DNA of 64,000 bases, taken from the NCBI GenBank assembly GCA_045806965.1, contig JBJMIG010000021.1, positions 1 through 64,000 on the forward strand, written 5' to 3'. Shown piece after piece: positions 52,131 through 58,911 of the stretch (positions within the stretch are counted from its first letter, which is position 1; every line of letters begins with the position of its first letter). This DNA is from DASYTH01 sp045806965. Its GTDB lineage: Bacteria > Actinomycetota > Actinomycetes > Mycobacteriales > Pseudonocardiaceae. Below the pieces are notes generated by a model. It searched no databases. It saw nothing but the letters and a program-made list of their open reading frames with translations, and was not told the DNA's origin. Both the position numbers and the translations under genes were made by a program.

Positions 52131-52457
52131 TCACTTGCCGAGCGCCTTCTCCAGCTGCTTCTTGTTCATGTTCGAGCGGCCCTTGATGTTGCGCTTCTTG
52201 GCCTCGTTGTAGAGCTGGTCTTTGGTCGGGCCCTTGGGCCCCTTCGAGCCGGAACGAAGGCCGCCCCGGCGTTGCGGGGACATGTCGTTCGTGGATGACC
52301 TGCTGGCCGTCCGGGACTCGCCGGACTGGGCACGGTTCTTGTTGACGGTGCGGGCGGCCATCTCCTCGGCCCGGTCCTCGCCCATGCCCCGGTCCTTCGC
52401 CGAGGACTTGATGTGCTCGTACTGCCGTTCGCGTTTGTCGCTCCACTGCTTGGGCAT
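52131..52457 (-). CDS. Rho_N-domain basic protein (often annotated plasmid stabilisation protein)
   Basis: A 108-residue, strongly basic protein. N-terminal WSDKRERQYEHIKSSAKDRGMGEDRAEEMAARTVNK is a common actinobacterial/proteobacterial block; the C-terminal KDQLYNEAKKRNIKGRSNMNKKQLEKAL is a Rho N-terminal/SAP-like nucleic-acid-binding helix pair. Not a plasmid gene here. Start ATG 52457 follows GGAGGGACGCC. Probably binds nucleic acid in stress. Confidence 0.85.
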   Translation of the reverse strand: MPKQWSDKRERQYEHIKSSAKDRGMGEDRAEEMAARTVNKNRAQSGESRTASRSSTNDMSPQRRGGLRSGSKGPKGPTKDQLYNEAKKRNIKGRSNMNKKQLEKALGK

Positions 52458-52495
52458 GGCGTCCCTCCTGACTGGTACGGCCTCCTGGCTGGCAT

Positions 52496-52530
52496 CGCGT
52501 GTTCGTCCTGGGCACCTCGGCGAACACGCG
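52496..52530. promoter_or_regulatory. Inverted repeat between Rho_N and PAP2 genes
   Basis: CGCGTGTTCG (52496-52505) and CGAACACGCG (52521-52530) form a perfect 10-bp inverted repeat with a 15-bp centre in the divergent gap. It could be an operator for both genes; it resembles no box I can name. Confidence 0.4.
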
Positions 52531-52622
52531 AACAGACAGGCGAACGGGTAACGGTCTACCCGCCGTCCCGCCGGGAAAACCCGGACGTTTCACGGCGACC
52601 GGTCCGGGTAACACCGCGACTG

Positions 52623-53174
52623 ATGGGGCCGAGCCGATCGTGGTGGGAGCGACTGAACCGGGCCGAGCGCGCGCTGCTCGCAGACCTCCCGGTTCTGCCT
52701 GAGTCGCCGCCGAACCCGGTGGTCACGGCGGTGACCACGGCCGGCCGGGGCGGAGTGCTGTGGCTGCTGCTCTGTGCGGCAGAGGCGCTGCGCCGGGGTG
52801 GCGACCGGCGACTCGCTCGGCACGCGGCCGTCGGGGTCGCGGCGGCACTCGCGGCCAGTAACGCGCTCAAGCGACTGGTCCCGTACCGGCCACGGCCGGA
52901 ACCTCCCGGCGGACCGGCCCGCCGCTCGCTGCCGGAACGGCCGGACTCCTCGTCGTTCCCGTCGTCGCACGCCGCGTCGGCGGCGGCGTTCAGCACCGCG
53001 ATCATGCTCCACCACGGCCGGCGGGCCCTGCTCGTGGCGCCGCTCGCCGCCACTGCCATCTATGGCCGGCTGCGCACCAGGGTGCACTGGCCAACCGACC
53101 TCGCCGCCGGCATGGCGCTCGGCGCCGGCAGCGCACTGCTCACCTGGCGAGCTCATCGTTCGCGCACCGGCTGA
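52623..53174 (+). CDS. PAP2-family phosphatase
   Basis: A 183-residue membrane phosphatase. The three PAP2 signature parts are KRLVPYRPRPEP, PSSHAASAAAF (catalytic histidine) and RTRVHWPTDLAAG (nucleophilic His and Asp). About four membrane segments. ATG 52623 follows weak purines; the frame is open upstream. Likely acts on lipid or isoprenoid phosphates. Confidence 0.88.
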   Translation: MGPSRSWWERLNRAERALLADLPVLPESPPNPVVTAVTTAGRGGVLWLLLCAAEALRRGGDRRLARHAAVGVAAALAASNALKRLVPYRPRPEPPGGPARRSLPERPDSSSFPSSHAASAAAFSTAIMLHHGRRALLVAPLAATAIYGRLRTRVHWPTDLAAGMALGAGSALLTWRAHRSRTG

Positions 53175-53246
53175 TCGGCCCGGACCGGGTCGAGGTGGCC
53201 CGGTGCCGAGGTTTGCGCGGGTCCCGTTCGGGAAAGCCAGTTCGAT

Positions 53247-53468
53247 ATGGACTCAACGGAACCCGACCCTCACCTGCGGGAGGTATTAGCGGACCTCTCG
53301 TATCCGGCCGACAAATGGCAGATAGTCACCTGCGCCGACGTGTACGGCTTCGACTCCGCGGTTCGCCGCTCGTTGTACGCCCTGCCGGTGCGCCGCTATC
53401 GCAGCGCGGCCGAGGTCGAAGCCGAGATGGGTGCCCTGCTCCACGCCAACCCGGGAGGTCAGCGATGA
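53247..53468 (+). CDS. DUF2795 protein
   Basis: A 73-residue small protein of the DUF2795 family (LREVLADLSYPADKWQIVTCADVYG, then LYALPVRRYRSAAEV). Often found beside stress genes in actinobacteria; unknown function. Its stop overlaps the SDR start (ATGA). Confidence 0.85.
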   Translation: MDSTEPDPHLREVLADLSYPADKWQIVTCADVYGFDSAVRRSLYALPVRRYRSAAEVEAEMGALLHANPGGQR

Positions 53469-54493
53469 GGTCACCCGAGGAACAGGACGCGACTGGGCGC
53501 GTGGTGGTCGTGACCGGCGCCAGCGGCGGGGTGGGCCGGGCCGTGGCCAGGGAGTTCGCCGGACATGGCGACAAGGTGGCGTTGCTGGCCAGGGGCGCCG
53601 ACGGGCTCAACGCCGCGGCCCGGGAGATCGAGGCGGCCGGCGCGGTGGCGCTGCCGGTCAGCGTGGACATGGCCGACGCGGCGGCCGTCGACGCGGCCGC
53701 GGCTCGCGTCGAGCAAGAGCTCGGGCCGATCGACGTATGGGTGAACAACGCGTTCTCCTCGGTGTTCGCGCCGTTCACCGAGATCAGCGCGGCAGAGCTG
53801 CGGCGTACCACCGAGGTGACCTACCTGGGTTACGCCTTCGGCACCAAGGCCGCGCTGGCCCGGATGATGCCGCGCGACCGAGGGGTGATCGTGCTGGTCG
53901 GCTCCGCGCTGGCCCGGCGGGGAATCCCACTACAGGCTGGGTACTGCGCGGCCAAGCACGCGATCTACGGCCTGTACGAGTCGGTCCGCTGCGAGCTGTT
54001 GCACGAGAAGTCCTCGGTGCGGATCACCACGGTGCAGTTGCCAGCGGTGAACACGCCGCAGTTCAACTGGGTGCGCTCCAAGCTCCCGCACCGGGCGCAG
54101 CCGGTGCCGCCGATCTACCAGCCGGAGGTCGCGGCTCGGGCGATCGTGTTCGCCGCCGGCCATCCGCGTCGCCGGGAGTACCTGGTCGGCGCGTCGACCG
54201 TACTCACGGTGACCGCGAACAAGGTCATCCCAGGGTTGCTCGACCGCTATCTGGCCCGCACCGGGTATTCCTCGCAACAGACCGACCAGCCGCGCGACCC
54301 GAACGCACCGGCCAACCTCTGGGAGCCGGCGGACGACGACGCGGGGACCGATCAGGGCGCCCACGGCCGGTTCGACCGCAAGGCTCACCCACGCAGCCCG
54401 TTGCTGTGGGTCCAGCAACATCGCGGCGCGGTGGCCGGCACCGGCGCGGCGGTGGCCGCGACGCTCGGCGCGCTGAGGTTGCTGCGCCGGTGA
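53465..54493 (+). CDS. Short-chain dehydrogenase with C-terminal extension
   Basis: A 342-residue SDR. The cofactor motif is VVVTGASGGVGRAVA (Gly-rich, about residues 13-27), then NNAF in the NNAG position, VGSAL, and the catalytic GYCAAKHAI (Tyr/Lys). An extension (about 265-342) ends in a hydrophobic, basic helix (VAGTGAAVAATLGALRLLRR), suggesting membrane attachment. The middle gene of a coupled trio with DUF2795 (ATGA) and GH13 (TGATG). Substrate unknown. Confidence 0.87.
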   Translation: MRSPEEQDATGRVVVVTGASGGVGRAVAREFAGHGDKVALLARGADGLNAAAREIEAAGAVALPVSVDMADAAAVDAAAARVEQELGPIDVWVNNAFSSVFAPFTEISAAELRRTTEVTYLGYAFGTKAALARMMPRDRGVIVLVGSALARRGIPLQAGYCAAKHAIYGLYESVRCELLHEKSSVRITTVQLPAVNTPQFNWVRSKLPHRAQPVPPIYQPEVAARAIVFAAGHPRRREYLVGASTVLTVTANKVIPGLLDRYLARTGYSSQQTDQPRDPNAPANLWEPADDDAGTDQGAHGRFDRKAHPRSPLLWVQQHRGAVAGTGAAVAATLGALRLLRR

Positions 54494-56169
54494 TGGACCT
54501 GACCCGGACCGCGGACCTGTGGTGGAAGAACGCGGTCATCTACTGCCTGGACGTGGAGACCTTCGCCGACAGCAACGGCGACGGCCACGGCGACTTCGGT
54601 GGGCTCAACGAGCGGATCGACTACCTCGCCCAGCTCGGCGTGACCTGCCTGTGGCTGATGCCGTTCTATCCGTCGCCGGATCGCGATGACGGCTACGACA
54701 TCACCGACTTCTACGGCGTAGACCCGAGACTCGGCACGCACGGCGACCTGGTCGAGATGGTGCGCACCGCCCGGGACCGCGGTCTGCGGGTGATCGTGGA
54801 CCTGGTGGTGAACCACACCTCGGACCAGCACCCCTGGTTCCAGAGCGCGCGGGCCAGCCGCGAGTCGCCGCACCGGGACTGGTACGTGTGGCGCGACCAG
54901 CCGCCGCCGGACGCGGAGCAGGGCGTGGTCTTTCCCGATCAGGAGAAGAGCCTGTGGACCTACGACGAACAGGCCGGCCAGTACTACATGCACCGCTTCC
55001 ACAAATTTCAACCGGACCTGAACGTCACCAACCCGGCGGTGCGCGATGAGATCGCCAAGGTGATGGGCTTCTGGCTGCAGCTGGGCGTGTCCGGCTTCCG
55101 GGTGGACGCGGTGCCGTTCCTGCTCGAGACCCACGACGAGCCGGAGGCGTCGCGCTTACCCGATCCGCACTCCTATCTCGCTGATCTGCGGGCGTTCCTG
55201 TCCCGCAGGTGCGGTGACGCCGTGCTGCTCGGCGAGGTGAACCTGCCGTACCAGGACACCATGGCGTTCTTCGGTCATTCCGACGGAGTCGGCGATCAAC
55301 TCACCATGTGCTTCGATTTCGTTGGCATGCAAGAGATGTACCTCTCCCTTGCGCGTCGCGACGCCGGGCCCCTCGCCGGTGCGCTGCGGGAGCGGCCGAA
55401 ACCGCCTCGGGACTGCCACTGGGGCACGTTCGTGCGCAACCACGACGAGCTCACCCTGGACAAGCTCACCGAAGCCGAGCGCGCCGAGGTGTTCGCCGTG
55501 TTCGGTCCCGACAAGAACATGCAGCTCTACGGGCGTGGGCTGCGTCGGCGCGTCCCCACGATGCTCGGCGGCGACCGGCGCCGGGTGCGAATGGTCTACA
55601 GCCTGCTGTTCTCCCTGCCCGGCACGCCGGTGTTGTTCTACGGGGAGGAGATCGGCATGGCCGAGGACCTGCGCGCCGAAGACCGGCTGGCGGTTCGCAC
55701 CCCGATGCAATGGACCTCGGGCCGAAACGGGGGGTTTTCCACTGCCGACCCGGATGCGCTGCCCGGCCCGATCCCGGACGGCGAGTACGGGCCGGACCGG
55801 GTCAACGCCGAGGCCCAGCGGCGTGACCCGGACTCGTTGCTGTCCTGGGTAAAGCTGCTCATCGAGCGCTACCGCGAATGCCCGGAGCTGGCCTGGGGCG
55901 ACTACCGGATCCTCGACGCGGGCGAGGCATCGGTGCTGGCCCAGCGCAGCGACATCGACGGCGGCACCGTGATCGCCGTCCACAATCTCGCCGACGCCGA
56001 CGTCGAGGCCCGGCTGACGCTCGACGACCTGAACAGCTCGGCCGTGCTGACCGACCTCCTGGCCAACCACGAGACCCCGGTGCCGGAGGACGGCAAGGTC
56101 ACCCTCCGCCTCGGCCCCTACGGTGCCCGGTGGTTACGCGTTGCCCGAGCGCGCAACTCAGTTGCCTGA
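54493..56169 (+). CDS. GH13 alpha-amylase-family enzyme (trehalose synthase-like)
   Basis: A 558-residue GH13 protein. Region I is VDLVVNHTS; region II GFRVDAVPF (nucleophile Asp); region III LLGEVNLP (acid/base Glu); region IV FVRNHDELT (transition-state Asp). The opening WWKNAVIYCLDVETFADSNGDG resembles trehalose synthase (maltose isomerising) and related GH13_16 proteins. A small C-terminal beta domain follows. Unusually, the last nine residues (VARARNSVA) and the stop are encoded by a 21-bp repeat array at 56141-56203. Coupled by TGATG to the SDR gene. Trehalose or glycogen metabolism is inferred. Confidence 0.87.
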   Translation: MDLTRTADLWWKNAVIYCLDVETFADSNGDGHGDFGGLNERIDYLAQLGVTCLWLMPFYPSPDRDDGYDITDFYGVDPRLGTHGDLVEMVRTARDRGLRVIVDLVVNHTSDQHPWFQSARASRESPHRDWYVWRDQPPPDAEQGVVFPDQEKSLWTYDEQAGQYYMHRFHKFQPDLNVTNPAVRDEIAKVMGFWLQLGVSGFRVDAVPFLLETHDEPEASRLPDPHSYLADLRAFLSRRCGDAVLLGEVNLPYQDTMAFFGHSDGVGDQLTMCFDFVGMQEMYLSLARRDAGPLAGALRERPKPPRDCHWGTFVRNHDELTLDKLTEAERAEVFAVFGPDKNMQLYGRGLRRRVPTMLGGDRRRVRMVYSLLFSLPGTPVLFYGEEIGMAEDLRAEDRLAVRTPMQWTSGRNGGFSTADPDALPGPIPDGEYGPDRVNAEAQRRDPDSLLSWVKLLIERYRECPELAWGDYRILDAGEASVLAQRSDIDGGTVIAVHNLADADVEARLTLDDLNSSAVLTDLLANHETPVPEDGKVTLRLGPYGARWLRVARARNSVA

Positions 56170-56203
56170 GCGCGAGACTCGCTTGCCTGGACGCGAGACT
56201 CGC
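56141..56203. repeat. Three tandem copies of the 21-bp repeat
   Basis: Units 56141-56161, 56162-56182 and 56183-56203, each starting TTGCC, with GCGCGAGACTCGC-type endings. The array overlaps the end of the GH13 gene and provides its TGA at 56167-56169. Confidence 0.9.
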
Positions 56204-56278
56204 GGGGCTGGGCGCTGGGACCCGCACCGAACTGATCCACTGTGGTTTGAAAACGCCGTGTCGGGTCACTCTGAGCGC

Positions 56279-56686
56279 GTGAGACGGATCGCGCGGACCG
56301 GGTCGGTCGGGGTGCTGGTCGGGATGCTGCTCGCCGTGCTGACCGGATGCGCGAACCAGGACGGCGAGCAGCAGGCCGCCGGCGTCGCGGCCCGGTTTCT
56401 CGACGCGGCCGGCCGGGGCGACACCGCGACGGCGTGTGCGCTGCTGACCCCCCGGGTCCGCGAGGATCAGGCCGTCGCCGAAGGACAGTCGTGTGCCCGG
56501 TCGCTGCCGGTGGACCGGTTGCGTGGGGGCGCGGTCACCGGAACCGACGTCTGGTCGGAGTGGGCGCGGGTGAGCACCGACGGCGGGGCGGTCTTCCTGA
56601 CCGAGTTCGACTCCGGGTGGCTCGTCACGGCGGCCGGTTGCCAGCCGAATGGCGACGCGCCGTATCGCTGTGTGGTGGGTGGCTGA
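56279..56686 (+). CDS. Small lipoprotein, unknown function
   Basis: A 135-residue lipoprotein. The basic start VRRIARTG precedes a hydrophobic stretch and a lipobox AVLTGC (modified Cys near residue 22). The mature part, with about 40 residues of DAAGRGDTATACALLTPRVRED, resembles a cystatin-like/NTF2-like extracellular domain. GTG 56279 or GTG 56258 are possible; upstream the frame is only repeat DNA. The stop overlaps the next start (TGATG). Confidence 0.7.
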   Translation: MRRIARTGSVGVLVGMLLAVLTGCANQDGEQQAAGVAARFLDAAGRGDTATACALLTPRVREDQAVAEGQSCARSLPVDRLRGGAVTGTDVWSEWARVSTDGGAVFLTEFDSGWLVTAAGCQPNGDAPYRCVVGG

Positions 56687-56772
56687 TGCGCCGGACGATG
56701 TTCGTCTTGTATCTGGCCATTATTCTGGGCGGTCTCGGATATTTCATCGCCGTCGGATTGCTCCGGATGTGA
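56686..56772 (+). CDS. 28-residue single-helix membrane peptide
   Basis: ATG 56686 shares a base with the lipoprotein stop (TGATG). The product begins MRRTMFVLYLAIILGG and is nearly all one transmembrane helix with a basic N-terminus, ending at 56770-56772. A GTG overlapping its stop (56769) offers a start for the next gene, so it forms part of a coupled run. Confidence 0.55.
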   Translation: MRRTMFVLYLAIILGGLGYFIAVGLLRM

Positions 56773-56786
56773 GACAGGAGGGCCGG

Positions 56787-57461
56787 TTGCGGCGCGTACT
56801 GCGAGACAACGGACTCGGACTGCTGTTCGGCCTGATCTTCCTCGCCGCCCTTGGCGGCCAGGCCATCGCCGGACACGCCGACTACAACAACCACCAGATC
56901 ACCAGCGGCGGCCAACCGAAATCGCTGCTCCAGTTCATTGGCTCCAGTGAGTTCGCCGTTGACGTCGCGGAGAACTGGCAGTCGGAGTACCTCCAGTTCT
57001 TCCTGTTCATCTTCGCCACGGTGTGGTTGATGCAACGCGGCTCGCCCGAATCGAAAACGCCGGATGAGCTCGGCGCCGAGAGCGATGAGGCGCAACAACT
57101 CGGCCGTTACACCCACGATCGGTCGCCGAGCTGGGCGCGTGCGGGCGGCTTGCGCACCACGGTGTTCTCCAACTCCCTCGGACTCGTCATGGCCGGCTTG
57201 TTCCTGCTGTCCTGGCTGGCCCAGTCGGTGGCCGGTGTGGTCGCCTACAACGCCGACCAACTGGCCAACCGGCAGGACCCGCTGAGTTGGCTGGAGTATC
57301 TGGGCAGTGCGGACTTCTGGAACCGCAGCCTGCAGAACTGGCAGTCGGAGTTCCTCGCCATCGGATCGATGGTCGTACTGAGCATTTACCTGCGCCAGCG
57401 TGGCTCGCCGGAGTCCAAACCCGTTGGGGCCGCACACGTGAGCACGGACGAATCCGGCTGA
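56787..57461 (+). CDS. DUF6766-type membrane protein
   Basis: A 224-residue protein with two similar halves. Each has a membrane segment (LLFGLIFLAALGGQAIAGHADYNNHQ and LVMAGLFLLSWLAQSVAGVVAYNADQ), a NWQSE motif (ENWQSEYLQFF, QNWQSEFLAIG), a second segment and a QRGSPESK end, implying internal duplication. TTG 56787 follows GGAGGG; GTG 56769 (GTGA overlap) is the alternative. Common near stress genes in actinobacteria; function unknown. Confidence 0.82.
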   Translation: MRRVLRDNGLGLLFGLIFLAALGGQAIAGHADYNNHQITSGGQPKSLLQFIGSSEFAVDVAENWQSEYLQFFLFIFATVWLMQRGSPESKTPDELGAESDEAQQLGRYTHDRSPSWARAGGLRTTVFSNSLGLVMAGLFLLSWLAQSVAGVVAYNADQLANRQDPLSWLEYLGSADFWNRSLQNWQSEFLAIGSMVVLSIYLRQRGSPESKPVGAAHVSTDESG

Positions 57462-57501
57462 CCTGGCCGGCTTCCGAAGACCGGCAGGCGGCCGGCGGCC
57501 C

Positions 57502-57936
57502 TCACCGGCAGGTGGTGCCGCACGACGAAGGCGCGTCCAGCGCTTCGGACAGCGACCGGTAGCTGACGATCTGGCGGCTGACTTCGGTCAGGTCGAGCAC
57601 CCGCCGCACCGGCGGGGTGTCGACCACCAGCGTGAACGACCGGTGGCACCGGGCGGCGTGCTGGGCGGCGGCGAGCAGCGCGCTCACCCCGACCCCGCCG
57701 ATGAACTCGACCTGGGACAGGTCCACCACGAGCGAGCGCACGCTGCGGCGCTGGGCCAACGAAAGCTCCTGTTCCAGCAGCGCCACGGTGCACAGGTCGA
57801 TCTCGCCGAGCGCGGTACACACATGCAGGTCCCGGCGTGGCCGGTGGTGCCGGACGTGGAGGTAGCGGTTCGTGCAGAGGGGATGGTGGGGTTCGAATAC
57901 GGGCAGGTGACGAATCGTAGCCAGGTCTTTCGCCAT
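57502..57936 (-). CDS. STAS-domain anti-sigma factor antagonist-like protein
   Basis: A 144-residue protein; the STAS domain (about 45-135) has ALGEIDLCTVALLEQELSLA and VVDLSQVEFIGGVGVSALLAA, where the usual phospho-acceptor serine position (D-S/T) is replaced by IGG, so it may not be phosphorylated conventionally. An N-terminal 40 residues is His-rich (HHPLCTNRYLHVRHHRPRRD). ATG 57936 is used; the frame is open upstream. Probably part of a partner-switching stress sigma pathway whose kinase is elsewhere. Confidence 0.82.
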   Translation of the reverse strand: MAKDLATIRHLPVFEPHHPLCTNRYLHVRHHRPRRDLHVCTALGEIDLCTVALLEQELSLAQRRSVRSLVVDLSQVEFIGGVGVSALLAAAQHAARCHRSFTLVVDTPPVRRVLDLTEVSRQIVSYRSLSEALDAPSSCGTTCR

Positions 57937-58105
57937 GAGGTCTCCGGAATGGGCGGCGGAGGTTGACCTACCGTGACGACGCCGGTTCCTCCGTCTGGAC
58001 GATGCCAGAGTGGCTGTGGGCTCAACCAATCGGCTTATGATAATGGGCCGAAAGGAGTAGAACAACCTGAGGTACGGCCGGGAATCCCCCGCCGGGTCTG
58101 GGTAG

Positions 58106-58147
58106 TTGCCTGAGCGCAGAACTCAGTGGCCTGAGCGCGAGACTCGC
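58106..58147. repeat. Two tandem copies of the 21-bp repeat
   Basis: Units 58106-58126 and 58127-58147, closely matching the arrays at 23712 and 56141. Confidence 0.85.
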
Positions 58148-58154
58148 GGCGGGA

Positions 58155-58168
58155 GGGACCTTCGACCC
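58155..58168. promoter_or_regulatory. DosR-like box upstream of devR-like gene
   Basis: GGGACCTTCGACCC, 89 bp before the response-regulator start. It resembles the DosR core GGGACT-WW-AGTCCC in its GGGAC half and in the spacing. Confidence 0.55.
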
Positions 58169-58257
58169 GGATCAGATGGGTCGCTCGACGCCTGTGTGGG
58201 TTACCGGTGTCGGCGTAGCGTCAACGGCGGCGACGTCGGACAGTGGAGGAGAACCTC

Positions 58258-58911
58258 GTGATTCGAGTCTTTCTGGTGGACGACCATCAGATCGTGCGGC
58301 GCGGGGTCGCCGACTTCATGGCCGACGAGCCGGACCTTGAGGTGGTCGGCGAGGCCGCGTCGGTGGCCGAGGCGTTGACCCGGATTCCGGAGCGCAGGCC
58401 CGATGTGGCGGTGCTGGACGTTCGCCTGCCGGACGGGAACGGCGTGGAGCTGTGCCGGGAGCTGCGCTCGCGGATGCCGGAACTGGCCTGCCTCATGTTG
58501 ACCTCGTACGCGGACGACGAGGCACTGTTCGACGCGATCATGGCGGGGGCGTCGGGGTTCGTGCTCAAGCGGGTGCTCGGCGGCGACCTGCTCAACGCGG
58601 TCCGCACGGTGGGCACCGGCGGTTCCCTGCTCGACCCGCGCACCACCACGGCGCTGCTGAACCGGATCCGCCGGGAGCGCGAGCAGAAAGACCCCCTGTC
58701 CGACCTCACCGAGCAGGAACACCAGGTCTTCGAGCTGATCGGCGAGGGGCTGACCAACCGGCAGATCGGCGAGCGGATGTTCCTGGCCGAGAAGACGGTG
58801 AAGAACTACGTCTCCCACCTGCTGGCGAAGCTGAACATGCAGCGCCGAACCCAGGCCGCCGCGCTCGCCGCCCGGCTGAACAACCCCGACCACCAAGATC
58901 CCGAGGGCTGA
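58258..58911 (+). CDS. DevR/DosR-like NarL-family response regulator
   Basis: A 217-residue response regulator. The receiver (1-120) has DD at 8-9, the phospho-acceptor D54 in LDVRLPDG, T82 and K104; D54 and K104 fall at the same numbers as in mycobacterial DevR. The C-terminal LuxR domain is LTEQEHQVFELIGEGLTNRQIGERMFLAEKTVKNYVSHLLAKL. GTG 58258 follows GGAGGAG. Tail to tail and directly abutting the sensor kinase gene. In M. tuberculosis DosR switches on dormancy genes, including Acg nitroreductases and CBS proteins like those located here. Confidence 0.87.
   Translation: MIRVFLVDDHQIVRRGVADFMADEPDLEVVGEAASVAEALTRIPERRPDVAVLDVRLPDGNGVELCRELRSRMPELACLMLTSYADDEALFDAIMAGASGFVLKRVLGGDLLNAVRTVGTGGSLLDPRTTTALLNRIRREREQKDPLSDLTEQEHQVFELIGEGLTNRQIGERMFLAEKTVKNYVSHLLAKLNMQRRTQAAALAARLNNPDHQDPEG

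Larger units (their letters stand above)
57937..58257. promoter_or_regulatory. 321-bp divergent gap with repeat array and DosR-like box
   Basis: Between the STAS gene (minus) and the response regulator (plus). It contains two 21-bp repeat units (58106-58147) and immediately after them the GGGACCTTCGACCC box (58155-58168). No gene is seen. Confidence 0.6.

Noticed and set aside
52131..52457. Plasmid origin suggested by a plasmid stabilisation-type protein
   Set aside because: No replication or partition genes or iterons; the Rho_N family is common on chromosomes.
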